From Flavobacterium sp. 5 (GTDB lineage Bacteria; Bacteroidota; Bacteroidia; Flavobacteriales; Flavobacteriaceae), in contig NZ_PHUE01000001.1 in the NCBI RefSeq assembly GCF_002813295.1, forward strand, positions 1,612,001 through 1,676,000: DNA of 64,000 bases, read 5' to 3'. Every line of letters starts with the position of its first letter. The stretch's first letter is position 1. Below the pieces are notes generated by a model. It had not been told where the DNA came from. It searched no databases and worked only from the letters and a program-made list of their open reading frames with translations. This document shows, in pieces, positions 50,892 to 59,993 of this stretch. The translations under genes and the position numbers were made by a program.

Positions 50892-51911
50892 TTAATACTT
50901 ACTCAATTTTGCTTTATGCATAAACTCTTCGGCTTTTTTGACCATGTTTAAGCTTCCGCAAAAGAAAGGTACTCTTTCATGCAGTTCTGTTGGTTGAATT
51001 TCCATTATTCTATCAAACCCATCAGAAGCTTTTCCTCCAGCTTGTTCTACAATAAAAGCCATCGGATTGCATTCATACAATAAACGCAATTTCCCTTTTG
51101 GAGCTTTAGAACTTGTTGGATAAATATAAATCCCTCCTTTAATCATATTTCTATGAATATCCGAAACTAAACTTCCAATATATCTCGAAGTATAAGGACG
51201 TTCCTCTTCTTCAAGCTGACAATATTTAATATAATCTTTTACTCCTTGCGGAAAATGAACATAGTTCCCTTCATTGATTGAGTAAATATTTCCATCTTCA
51301 GAAAATTTCATATTGGGATGCGAAAGATAAAAAGTACCAATTGCAGGATTCAAAGTAAATCCGTTTACGCCATGACCTGTAGTATACACAAGCATCGTTG
51401 AAGTTCCATAAATCACGTAACCTGCTGCAACCTGAGCAGTTCCAGGCTGTAAAAAATCTTCTAAAGTTACAGGAGTTCCTATTGGTGTAATTCTTCTATA
51501 CACTGAAAAAATTGTTCCCACAGAAACATTTACATCAATATTTGAAGAACCATCCAAAGGATCCATCAAAATTACATATTTATTATTATGACTGCTGTCA
51601 CTTCCTTCAACGGTAATAAAATCATCATTCTCTTCTGAAGCAATACCGCAAACAATTTCGCGATTAATTAAGGTTTGTATAAAAATTTCATTGGCATATA
51701 CATCCAATTTTTGTTGGTCTTCCCCTTGAATATTTTGTTCTCCAGCTGCACCCACAATATCTACTAATCCTGCTTTATTCACTTTATAGTTGACTACTTT
51801 GGCGGCCAACCGAATTGAGTTAATAATTCTGGATAATTCACCCGATGAATACTGAAAAGCTTTTTGATTTTCAATGATAAATTCGCCTAATGTTTTGTTT
51901 CTTTCTTCCAT
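50892..51911 (-). CDS. fbp: fructose-1,6-bisphosphatase, class I
   Basis: Gluconeogenic phosphatase of 339 residues. Metal-binding motifs [10 protein letters not shown] and [13 protein letters not shown], the substrate-site stretch [20 protein letters not shown], and [14 protein letters not shown] are all present. It is leftward and divergent from the acetyltransferase gene. No AMP-site assessment is possible by eye. Confidence 0.95.
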   Translation of the reverse strand: MEERNKTLGEFIIENQKAFQYSSGELSRIINSIRLAAKVVNYKVNKAGLVDIVGAAGEQNIQGEDQQKLDVYANEIFIQTLINREIVCGIASEENDDFITVEGSDSSHNNKYVILMDPLDGSSNIDVNVSVGTIFSVYRRITPIGTPVTLEDFLQPGTAQVAAGYVIYGTSTMLVYTTGHGVNGFTLNPAIGTFYLSHPNMKFSEDGNIYSINEGNYVHFPQGVKDYIKYCQLEEEERPYTSRYIGSLVSDIHRNMIKGGIYIYPTSSKAPKGKLRLLYECNPMAFIVEQAGGKASDGFDRIMEIQPTELHERVPFFCGSLNMVKKAEEFMHKAKLSKY

Positions 51912-52001
51912 TACGAAATCGATGTAGTTAATTTGAAGTCACAAATATCGTTTTTTTTGTGATAATGAAAAGAATAATACTTAGATAGTTTATCAGTATT
52001 G

Positions 52002-52009
52002 TATATTTG
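52002..52009 (+). promoter_or_regulatory. -7 promoter element for the acetyltransferase (and possibly aspartate kinase) gene
   Basis: TATATTTG (TAnnTTTG), 72 nt before the ATG at 52082. Confidence 0.55.
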
Positions 52010-52081
52010 CTACATATTCCACAAAAACTAGTTCCTAATTGACTGTTTTTTAATAGAATTATAGTATAAAAACACGAAATC

Positions 52082-52561
52082 ATGAAAATACGCAAAGGTC
52101 AAAAAGAAGACATGAGTGGTGTTTTGACACTAATTCAGGAACTAGCGACATTCGAAAAAGAGCCAGATGCAGTTTTAATTACTGTAGAGGATCTTGTTAA
52201 TGATGGTTTTGGCGAAAAACCATTATTTGACGTTTTTGTAGCTGAAGTAGCGAACGAAATTGTAGGCATCGCTTTGTACTATTATAGGTATTCAACTTGG
52301 AAAGGAAAAACAATCCATCTTGAAGATTTAGTTATTAAGGAAAGTATGCGTGGAACAGGATTAGGTTATGCTTTATATTCTGAAATTATCAAACAAGGTC
52401 AAAAAGATAAAGTGCGACGAATTGAATGGAATGTATTGGACTGGAACACACCAGCCATTGAATTTTATGAAAAATCAGGAGCTAAAATATTAGACGAATG
52501 GCGTGTAGTCCAAATGGATGAAGCCGCTGTTAACTATTTTGTAGAAAATAAATTAAAATAA
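52082..52561 (+). CDS. GNAT acetyltransferase, spermidine/spermine (diamine) type
   Basis: 159 residues. The acetyl-CoA site motif A reads MRGTGLGYALYSEI, preceded by IHLEDLVIKESMRG and followed by EWNVLDWNTPAIEFYEKSGA. This order closely resembles diamine/SSAT N-acetyltransferases such as human SAT1, so a polyamine or thialysine-like amine substrate is likely. It lies 59 nt before the aspartate kinase gene. Confidence 0.88.
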   Translation: MKIRKGQKEDMSGVLTLIQELATFEKEPDAVLITVEDLVNDGFGEKPLFDVFVAEVANEIVGIALYYYRYSTWKGKTIHLEDLVIKESMRGTGLGYALYSEIIKQGQKDKVRRIEWNVLDWNTPAIEFYEKSGAKILDEWRVVQMDEAAVNYFVENKLK

Positions 52562-52620
52562 AAATGTGATTAATTTCAGACTAATAATCTGAAAAAATGA
52601 AATCTAAAATCTGAATTAAA

Positions 52621-53877
52621 ATGAGGGTATTCAAATTTGGAGGTGCTTCTGTAAAAGATGCAGCCGGTATCAAAAACGTGTATGACGTTTTACAACAAGT
52701 GGGTTATGAAGATGTGTTGGTTATTGTTTCGGCTATGGGAAAAACGACTAATGCACTTGAAGATGTAATCAAAAATTATTTTGATAAATCTCCCGAATTA
52801 AATTCATCGGTACAAGAAGTAAAAAAATACCACAACCAAATACTATTGGATTTATTTGAAGATGAAAAGAATGACGTTTTTGCAGCTGTAAATACTCAAT
52901 TTTCAGACTTAGAATATTTCTTAGCACACAATAAATCACCAAATTATAACTTTGTTTACGATCAGATCGTGAGCTTCGGGGAATTGATTTCGACTACAAT
53001 TTTGAGCCATTTTATGGCTTTCAAAGGAATTCAAACGCAATGGCTGGACGTTAGAAACTTTGTAAAAACAGATTCTACTTACCGTGATGCAGAAGTTGAT
53101 TGGGATTTAACACAAAAAAATATTGCCAATAATGTTAAACGCAAAATCCTAAACATTACCCAAGGGTTTTTAGGATCTGACGAAAATAATTTCACTACTA
53201 CCTTAGGACGTGAAGGTTCGGATTATTCAGCTGCGATTTTCGCTTATTGTCTAAATGCAGAAAGTGTAACGATCTGGAAAGATGTACCAGGTGTAATGAA
53301 TGCTGATCCAAGATATTTTGAAAATGCAAGTTTGCTTAATCAAATCTCTTACCGTGAAGCTATCGAGCTTGCCTTTTATGGTGCATCAGTAATTCACCCA
53401 AAAACATTACAGCCTTTACAGAAAAAAGAAATTCCATTATACGTAAAATCTTTTATCAATCCATTGTTAAAAGGAACAGCTGTTGCCAAAGGTGTAGATC
53501 TTGAGCCGTATTTACCTTGTTTTATTGTAAAAAGAAATCAACTATTAGTTTCCTTATCTTCAATAGATTTTTCTTTTATCATGGAAGAAAACATCAGCGA
53601 AATTTTTGGTTTATTCCACCAATTCAAACTGAAAGTAAATTTAATTCAAAATTCAGCGATTAGTTTCTCTGTATGTGTTGAAGATAAATTTGGAAATTTC
53701 AATGAATTAAATGCGATACTTTCTAAAAAATTCAAAGTAGATTTTACAGAAGATGTAACTTTATATACCATCAGACATTTTAACGAGCAAGCTGCTCAAA
53801 CCGTAGAAGACAATAAAAAAGTGCTACTGAAACAAGTAAGTAGAGAAACTATGCAAATTGTCACTAAAGAAAATTAA
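52621..53877 (+). CDS. aspartate kinase
   Basis: First step of the lysine/threonine/methionine family. 418 residues: amino-acid kinase domain (about 1-280) beginning MRVFKFGGASVKDAAGIKNV, with TTLGREGSDYSAAIFAYCL and IWKDVPGVMNADPRYF, then a C-terminal ACT-like part (about 295-415) that normally gives feedback control. Monofunctional: no homoserine dehydrogenase domain. Confidence 0.93.
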   Translation: MRVFKFGGASVKDAAGIKNVYDVLQQVGYEDVLVIVSAMGKTTNALEDVIKNYFDKSPELNSSVQEVKKYHNQILLDLFEDEKNDVFAAVNTQFSDLEYFLAHNKSPNYNFVYDQIVSFGELISTTILSHFMAFKGIQTQWLDVRNFVKTDSTYRDAEVDWDLTQKNIANNVKRKILNITQGFLGSDENNFTTTLGREGSDYSAAIFAYCLNAESVTIWKDVPGVMNADPRYFENASLLNQISYREAIELAFYGASVIHPKTLQPLQKKEIPLYVKSFINPLLKGTAVAKGVDLEPYLPCFIVKRNQLLVSLSSIDFSFIMEENISEIFGLFHQFKLKVNLIQNSAISFSVCVEDKFGNFNELNAILSKKFKVDFTEDVTLYTIRHFNEQAAQTVEDNKKVLLKQVSRETMQIVTKEN

Positions 53878-53916
53878 ACACAACCAAACTACAACTAACT
53901 ATTAATGACCGTTTAA

Positions 53917-53981
53917 AAAGAGGCAACTCTTTTTAAATAAACAAAAAAATGGAAGCTGATTATTCGGCTTCCATTTTTTAT
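53917..53981 (+). terminator. tandem terminator hairpins after aspartate kinase
   Basis: AAAAAGAG-GCAA-CTCTTTTT (53917-53936) followed by AAAAAATGGAAGC / GCTTCCATTTTTT (53943-53980, 10-nt loop). Two in a row should insulate the next gene. Confidence 0.85.
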
Positions 53982-54060
53982 TTTAAGATCTGAAAGATTA
54001 GGCTTTTACAGGAAGCAGTTACAATTACAACCGAACTCAAATTATAAAAAGAATAAACAC

Positions 54061-54068
54061 TATTTTTG
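54061..54068 (+). promoter_or_regulatory. -7 promoter element for the outer-membrane protein gene
   Basis: TATTTTTG (TAnnTTTG), 22 nt before the ATG at 54091. Confidence 0.5.
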
Positions 54069-54090
54069 ACGCTTTAGAGTTATACTATTT

Positions 54091-57000
54091 ATGCTAAAAA
54101 AGGTATTATTTTGGATTGTCATTTTTTATTTTTCTGGACTTCACGCTCAGGAAATAGATTCTGCTTATAGCACCAAAAAAATAGCATTCTCTACGGATAC
54201 TATTCATCTGGAATCTGTGAGTATCAACCCAAGTTATTTTAAAATTTTCGACACTAAAAACCAAATAATTGACAGTACTTCATACGAAGTAAACTTTCCC
54301 AAAGGCATTCTTTTATTTAAAAATCAAAACAATTCACCTACTGATTCTCTTACGGTTCATTATCTAAAATTACCCGATATTTTAACCAAAGAATATACCA
54401 TTTACGACCGTAGTAAAATGATTGATAATGATGCTACCAATCAAAATTTATATCGAATCGAAAACCCAACGACGACCAAGAACATTCCGTTTGACGGGCT
54501 TGTTGCTGTAGGTAGTCTTTCTAGAGGTGTTACCGTTGGCAACAATCAAAACGCTGTGGTCAACTCTAATCTGGACTTTAAAATCACAGGAAAAATATCT
54601 GAGAAAGTCAGCATTCGAGCCTCAATTCAAGATACCAATATTCCGGTTCAGGAAGGCAGTTATTCCCAACGCCTGAACCAATATGATAATATATTCATGG
54701 AACTATTTACCGATAGTTGGAATATTCGTGCCGGAGATGTTTTTATTGGCAATGACTACACTCGTTTTCTAACTTTCAACAAGAAAATACAAGGATTATC
54801 AGCAACCGTTAACTTTGGAGACGAAGACAAGAAGACAACCGTTTTTGCATCAGGCGGGCTCGTGACAGGAAACTATGCCAGTAGTAATTTCAAAGGGCAG
54901 GAAGGAAATCAAGGTCCTTATAAATTAGTTGGGAAAAATGGTGAATTATATGTTTTAGTCATCATTGGTTCTGAGCGGGTATATGTTAATGGAATTTTAG
55001 TAAAAAGAGGACAAGACAATGACTATATAATTGATTATAATTCTGGGGAAATTGTTTTTACACCACAATTCCCTATTAATTCAGAAATGCGAATTGTTGT
55101 AGAATATCAATATTCGGAGAACAATTACTCTCGATTCATCACCTATGATGGAGGAACTTTTACAGACAAAAAATGGAATTTTGGTGCTATCGTATATTCT
55201 GAAAGTGATTTAAAAAACCAACCCGTTCAGCAAAATCTTTCTCCAGAACAAGCTTTGATTTTGAAAGAAGCTGGAGATGATACCAGTTTGATGGTTGCCC
55301 CGTCAGCAGTTGTTGCAGACTACGACGAAAAAAAAATACAGTATAAAAAAACCATACTAGGAACCAGTACTGTTTATGAATATTCTACAGACTCGACAAA
55401 CGAATTGTATAATGTTTCGTTTACTTTGGTCGGTCAAGCCAAAGGAAATTACATTTTGACCAATCCAACCAGTGTCGACAAAATATTTGAATATGTAGCT
55501 CCCATAAACGGTATTCTACAAGGTAATTACGAACCTATAATTCAATTAATGGCGCCTATAAAATCTCAGGTAGCTACTTTCTTCGGGAAATACAATCCCT
55601 CAGAAAAAACAGCTGTAGCTTTTGAATTGGCTGTTAGCAACAGCGATCAAAATTTATTTTCATCTATAGACGATAGTAACAATAAAGGCGTATCAGGTCA
55701 AATCAATGCAAAACAACGACTATATTCCAAAAAATGGAACATAGATGCATTTGCTAATTTTCAAGCCGTTCAAACCAATTTTAAACCTGTAGAAAGAATT
55801 AACAGTATTGAGTTTTACCGCGATTGGAATGTCAACGCTACAACAACTACTGGAAATCAAAGCTTGTTAGGAACTGGTCTTAATTTTAATTTAATACCCA
55901 AAAAAGATTCTACAACTGTAGCCAACATTACGTATGCTTTCGAAAAACTAGCACTTTCCAATACGTATTCGGGAATAAAAAACAACCTCCACGCTAATTT
56001 TGAATTCACAGATTGGAGCATCAAAAACGATGGAAGCTATTTAAAAAGCGATGATATAGAAAACAATTCAACATTTTTGAGAAACCTTTCTCAGATACGT
56101 TATCATCACAAAAAAAATTGGATTGGGAGTACCATTCACTTTGAGAATAATCAGGAAAAAAATAAAATAACTCAACAATTCTCATTACTCAGCCAACGCT
56201 TTTCGGAATACGGAATATACGCAGGTCATGGTGACAGCACCAAAGTATATGTTCAGTTGGGGTATGCCAGAAGGATAAATGACAGTGTACAAAACGGATT
56301 GTTGCAAAGAGTAAACACATCAAATACTTATAATTTTCAATCTAAATTATTACAAACAGAAACTAGAGATATATCTTTATTTGTAAACTATAGAGAATTA
56401 GACTATACCGATCCAGCACTAAAAAACACACCTTCGCTTAACTCAAGAATCGTGTATAATGATCAATATTTTAATAAACTCATTCAAAGCAATACACGAT
56501 ACGAAACCAATTCCGGAACCATGCCCTTTCAGGATTATACGTATGTAGAAGTTCCAGCTGGTCAGGGAAAATACACTTGGAATGATTACAATGGCGATGG
56601 AATAAAGGATTTAGAAGAATTTGAAATTGCTCCTTTTTCTGATTTGGCAACCTATACCCGAATATTTTTGCCGAATCAAATTTATATCAAAACCAATCAA
56701 AACAGATTCTCACAATCGTTTATCGTCAATCCAATTATTTGGCAAAACGACAAATCATTCAAGAAAATACTATCTTATTTTTATATGCAGACATCGTTTA
56801 TCATGGATCGAAAAGTCAAAAATGATGGAGAACATTTAGTCCTCAATCCATTTCAATCTTCAGATGAAGATATGTTGGGACTCATTAAAACATTTACCAA
56901 TAGTCTGTCCTATAATCGAGGAAAAAGAGACCATTCGGTAACTTATACTTTTACAAAGAATGAAACTCAAAATTTGCTATCTATTGGTACCATCAAAAAC

Positions 57001-57525
57001 TACAACAACTTTCATCAATTGGAATATCAACATTTATTACAAAAAAGTTGGCTATTTGACATCATTGGAAAAACCATTCATAACGCAACAGAGTCTGCAA
57101 CATTTGCCGAAAAAAATTATACTATAGAAGGTTATTTATGGTTTCCAAAAATTAGCTATCTGTTCTCAAAGAATGTAAGTCTGGATGTTTTTTATGAGTA
57201 CATCAACAAAGAAAATCAAATTGGAAGCTTAGATACTTTAACACAAAACCGATTTGGTACCGCCTTTAGTTACACAGGAACTTCCAAATTCAATATCAAT
57301 AGTGAAATCTCTTTATATAAAAATGACTTTATAGGTAACGAATATTCTTCGGCGGGATATCAAATGTTGGAAGGATTGCAAAAAGGGCAAAATATTACCT
57401 GGAGGACTTTATTTCAAGTAAATCTGACTAAGTTTTTAGATTTGAATTTAATTTACCAAGGTCGAAAAAGCGAAACAAGCGATGCTATCCATACAGGAAG
57501 CGTTGAATTAAGAGCTTATTTTTAA
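54091..57525 (+). CDS. large outer-membrane beta-barrel protein, SprA-like N-terminal pattern
   Basis: 1,144 residues, no named family recognised. Signal peptide to about residue 20, then a strand-rich protein ending in a C-terminal Phe (VELRAYF), as in outer-membrane barrels. The region 150-215 (LSRGVTVGNNQNAVVNSNLD, then KVSIRASIQDTNIPVQEGSY and RAGDVFIGN) recalls repeated segments of the type IX translocon SprA, but it is under half SprA's size (about 2,400). A Ca-binding EF-hand-like loop DYNGDGIKDLEEFE occurs near residue 831. An outer-membrane pore or surface assembly role is inferred. Confidence 0.7.
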   Translation: MLKKVLFWIVIFYFSGLHAQEIDSAYSTKKIAFSTDTIHLESVSINPSYFKIFDTKNQIIDSTSYEVNFPKGILLFKNQNNSPTDSLTVHYLKLPDILTKEYTIYDRSKMIDNDATNQNLYRIENPTTTKNIPFDGLVAVGSLSRGVTVGNNQNAVVNSNLDFKITGKISEKVSIRASIQDTNIPVQEGSYSQRLNQYDNIFMELFTDSWNIRAGDVFIGNDYTRFLTFNKKIQGLSATVNFGDEDKKTTVFASGGLVTGNYASSNFKGQEGNQGPYKLVGKNGELYVLVIIGSERVYVNGILVKRGQDNDYIIDYNSGEIVFTPQFPINSEMRIVVEYQYSENNYSRFITYDGGTFTDKKWNFGAIVYSESDLKNQPVQQNLSPEQALILKEAGDDTSLMVAPSAVVADYDEKKIQYKKTILGTSTVYEYSTDSTNELYNVSFTLVGQAKGNYILTNPTSVDKIFEYVAPINGILQGNYEPIIQLMAPIKSQVATFFGKYNPSEKTAVAFELAVSNSDQNLFSSIDDSNNKGVSGQINAKQRLYSKKWNIDAFANFQAVQTNFKPVERINSIEFYRDWNVNATTTTGNQSLLGTGLNFNLIPKKDSTTVANITYAFEKLALSNTYSGIKNNLHANFEFTDWSIKNDGSYLKSDDIENNSTFLRNLSQIRYHHKKNWIGSTIHFENNQEKNKITQQFSLLSQRFSEYGIYAGHGDSTKVYVQLGYARRINDSVQNGLLQRVNTSNTYNFQSKLLQTETRDISLFVNYRELDYTDPALKNTPSLNSRIVYNDQYFNKLIQSNTRYETNSGTMPFQDYTYVEVPAGQGKYTWNDYNGDGIKDLEEFEIAPFSDLATYTRIFLPNQIYIKTNQNRFSQSFIVNPIIWQNDKSFKKILSYFYMQTSFIMDRKVKNDGEHLVLNPFQSSDEDMLGLIKTFTNSLSYNRGKRDHSVTYTFTKNETQNLLSIGTIKNYNNFHQLEYQHLLQKSWLFDIIGKTIHNATESATFAEKNYTIEGYLWFPKISYLFSKNVSLDVFYEYINKENQIGSLDTLTQNRFGTAFSYTGTSKFNINSEISLYKNDFIGNEYSSAGYQMLEGLQKGQNITWRTLFQVNLTKFLDLNLIYQGRKSETSDAIHTGSVELRAYF

Positions 57526-57588
57526 ACAATTTAGCATACACTTTAAAAAAAAATAGTAAATTTAAGTCTAATTTAAACCTAACACGCT

Positions 57589-58176
57589 ATGAAAAAATTA
57601 TTGTTATTAAGTTTCTTCTTCATTGTTTCAAATACTTTTTACGCGCAAACAACCAAAACTAAAGAGCAGACAACTGTAGAAAAAGCAACAAAAAGCACAA
57701 AAAAAACAGCAGCCAAAACAACTAAAGATTCTAAATCTACTGTTGACAAAACTGTAAAAGACACTAAAAAAACTGCTGATAAAACAACTAAAGATTCCAA
57801 ATCTACTGTTGATAAAACTGTAAAAGACACTAAAAAAACTGCTGATAAAGTAACTAAAGATTCTAAATCTACTGCTGACAAAACTGTAAAAGATACTAAA
57901 AAAACTGCTGATAAAGTAACTAAAGATTCTAAATCTACTGTTGATAAAACTGTAAAAGACACTAAAAAAACTGCCGATAAAGTAACTAAAGATTCTAAAT
58001 CTACTGTTGATAAAAAAACAAAAGAAGTTGCTAAATCTTCAGACAAATCAAAAACCGCTGTAAAAACTGCTGATAAAGCGACTGGAAAATACAATGGTAA
58101 AACGGTGTACACTGGCCCACAAGGAGGTACTTATTACATCAATTCAAACGGAAATAAAACCTATATCAAACAATAA
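57589..58176 (+). CDS. exported lysine-rich repeat protein, LEA-like, with C-terminal basic adaptor motif
   Basis: 195 residues. Signal peptide ending FYAQ (1-20). From about 46 to 142 a 22-residue unit repeats about four times, each made of two 11-mers (KDSKSTVDKTV then KDTKKTADKVT), the amphipathic 11-mer style of group 3 LEA and other desiccation-tolerance proteins. The last 29 residues (KYNGKTVYTGPQGGTYYINS...) resemble the short PBCV-specific basic adaptor domain. High Lys plus Asp and Thr, no Cys. The repeats are nearly identical in DNA too (66-bp units), so copy number may vary. Confidence 0.75.
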   Translation: MKKLLLLSFFFIVSNTFYAQTTKTKEQTTVEKATKSTKKTAAKTTKDSKSTVDKTVKDTKKTADKTTKDSKSTVDKTVKDTKKTADKVTKDSKSTADKTVKDTKKTADKVTKDSKSTVDKTVKDTKKTADKVTKDSKSTVDKKTKEVAKSSDKSKTAVKTADKATGKYNGKTVYTGPQGGTYYINSNGNKTYIKQ

Positions 58177-58198
58177 ATTTATTCTTAGAATAATTATT

Positions 58199-58229
58199 AA
58201 GGCTTCCCATTATTGGTAAGCCTTTTTTG
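58199..58229 (+). terminator. Rho-independent terminator of the repeat protein gene
   Basis: AAGGCTT and AAGCCTT stem with a 12-nt loop followed by TTTTT. Confidence 0.75.
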
Positions 58230-58341
58230 TTTACTTAAGTTTTTTTAATTAAAAATCCTATCTGGTACATATTTCAAGTCTATTTCTGGGAACTCAAATC
58301 TTCATCATGATTTCTATTTTCTAAAATCTTGCAGAAACCCA

Positions 58342-58572
58342 TCCGAAGGAGACAACAACTTCTCCGAAGACAGTAATTGGGAGTCCGAAGCTAGTTTGAT
58401 GCGTTCCGAAGACCGTTTAAAGGAGTCCGAAGCATACAACAGGAAGTCCGAAGCTCGTATCAGGCTGTCCGAAGTATGCAACAGGGAGTCCGAAGCTCGT
58501 ATCAGACCCACGGAAGATCGTTTGAAGGCGACGGAAGATCATATCAGACCGACGGAAGCTTACATCAGGGCA
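58342..58572. repeat. minisatellite of 11 exact 21-bp units
   Basis: Every unit begins TCCGAAG or, in the last three, ACGGAAG, for example TCCGAAGCTCGTATCAGGCT(G). Two unit types tend to alternate (ATACAACAGG and CTCGTATCAG cores), giving a 42-bp second-order period. Because 21 is a multiple of 3, open frames of 7-residue repeats run on both strands (for example RSEDRLKESEA), but I judge them by-products. The 680-nt gap otherwise holds only a possible promoter near 58670. Confidence 0.9.
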
Positions 58573-58669
58573 TTATTTTTTCTTCGGATGCCCTATTTTA
58601 CTGGATGGAATACACAAATCGTTACCAAGAACAAAACTCTCGCTTTATAAGTCTGCAACCATTGTTTTC

Positions 58670-58677
58670 TATATTTG
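58670..58677 (+). promoter_or_regulatory. candidate -7 promoter element upstream of the glycosyltransferase gene
   Basis: TATATTTG, 181 nt before the ATG at 58859, leaving a long leader. No -33 TTG at good spacing. Confidence 0.4.
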
Positions 58678-58858
58678 AAAAAAGAATAAAACGAGACAAA
58701 ACTTTCGCATAGAATTCGTAAGTATCTAACTCTTGCAATTAAATAAAATTTATCACTATACTGATTTTATTAAATAATCATTTAGTAATACCTTGCAAAC
58801 ATTAAAAGACAACCCTTCAAGTATCTTTAGACTTACAACTAAACCGTAAGACTTACAC

Positions 58859-59920
58859 ATGAATTTGAACTCTGAAAATAAGACCATTTTGATAGCTCCC
58901 TTAAATTGGGGCCTGGGTCATGCTACACGTTGCATTCCTATTATTAAAGCTTTGCAAGAAAATAATTTCACTCCCATAATTGCCTCAGATGGTATAGCCC
59001 TTGAATTACTTCGCAAAGAGTTTCCCTATTTAAAAACCCTTGAATTACCTTCTTATCAAATTGAATATGCTAAAAATGGTAAAAACTTTAAATGGAAATT
59101 GATAAAAAGCTTACCCAAGATGTTGGAAGCTATTAGTGAAGAAAAAAGTATTGTAAAAAAATGGATTAAAAAATATGAAATAGACGGAATCATATCTGAT
59201 AATCGTCTGGGTGTTTTTTCGAAGAAAATACCTTCTGTTTTTATAACCCATCAATTGAATGTAATGACTGGAAATACAACTTGGATTACCAGCAAATTAC
59301 ACCAACAAATTATAAAAAAATATACTTCTTGCTGGGTTCCCGATGTAAATTCAAAATTAAATCTCACTGGAAAATTGGGACATTTAGAAAACAATTCTTT
59401 AAAGGTAAAATATCTGGGACCATTAAGTCGCATGCACAAAATGGCATTACCTATGCAGTACAACTTGATGATTATTTTATCGGGACCTGAACCACAACGC
59501 GGGATGCTGGAAGCGCATCTTACCGAAGAGGTAAAACGTTTTGATGGAAAAGTAGTTTTTATAAAAGGAATAATTGAAGCTGAACAAAAAAAAGAACAAA
59601 TAGGCAATGTAACGTATTATAATTTCATGAAAACCCGTCAACTGGAGCATACTTTCAATGAAAGTGAAAAAGTACTTTGCAGGTCTGGTTATACTACCAT
59701 TATGGATTTGGTAAAACTTAATAAAAAAGCCTTTTTTATCCCAACTCCTGGGCAGTATGAACAGGTTTATTTGGCAAAAAAACTACAAGAAGAAGGTCTT
59801 GTACCGTTTACTTGTCAAGAGTCCTTTAAAATTGAAGATATTGCAAAAATTGAAGAATATCAAGGACTACCACAATTAGATACTACCGTTAATTGGGAAG
59901 AATTATTTAAAGTCTTTTAA
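58859..59920 (+). CDS. glycosyltransferase, MurG/GT28-like
   Basis: 353 residues with the two-Rossmann GT-B layout. The N-terminus APLNWGLGHATRCIPIIKAL has the Gly-rich loop typical of nucleotide-sugar transferases, IISDNRLGVF lies between the halves, and the donor-site region reads KVLCRSGYTTIMDLVKLNKK then FIPTPGQYEQVYLAKKL. Acceptor unknown; relatives build LPS or lipid-linked sugars. It has its own terminator and precedes the leftward phosphate operon. Confidence 0.87.
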   Translation: MNLNSENKTILIAPLNWGLGHATRCIPIIKALQENNFTPIIASDGIALELLRKEFPYLKTLELPSYQIEYAKNGKNFKWKLIKSLPKMLEAISEEKSIVKKWIKKYEIDGIISDNRLGVFSKKIPSVFITHQLNVMTGNTTWITSKLHQQIIKKYTSCWVPDVNSKLNLTGKLGHLENNSLKVKYLGPLSRMHKMALPMQYNLMIILSGPEPQRGMLEAHLTEEVKRFDGKVVFIKGIIEAEQKKEQIGNVTYYNFMKTRQLEHTFNESEKVLCRSGYTTIMDLVKLNKKAFFIPTPGQYEQVYLAKKLQEEGLVPFTCQESFKIEDIAKIEEYQGLPQLDTTVNWEELFKVF

Positions 59921-59925
59921 ACAAC

Positions 59926-59964
59926 AAAAAGTCGGAACGTCAAAAAACGGTTCCGACTTTTTTC
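59926..59964. terminator. terminator between convergent glycosyltransferase and phoU genes
   Basis: AAAAAGTCGGAAC and GTTCCGACTTTTT form a 13-bp stem with a 10-nt loop. A- and T-runs on both sides make it usable from either side. Confidence 0.9.
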
Positions 59965-59993
59965 TTATCTTACTATTTTATCTTAAATAAAAA

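Noticed and set aside
57639..58112. 157-codon frame on the minus strand inside the lysine-rich repeat gene
   Set aside because: Its valine/leucine/serine heptad-like sequence is just the complement of the AAA/ACT-rich 66-bp repeats; the plus-strand gene has the signal peptide and a terminator.
58314..58511. 65-codon minus-strand frame with SDSLLHTSDSLIRAS-like repeats
   Set aside because: It is created by the 21-bp minisatellite, in which any frame without stops stays open; no promoter or signal was found.
58396..58650. 84-codon plus-strand frame beginning MMRSEDRLKESEA
   Set aside because: Same minisatellite artefact; the part after the array (FFLRMPYFTGW...) looks random, and the terminator and RNA signals do not fit.
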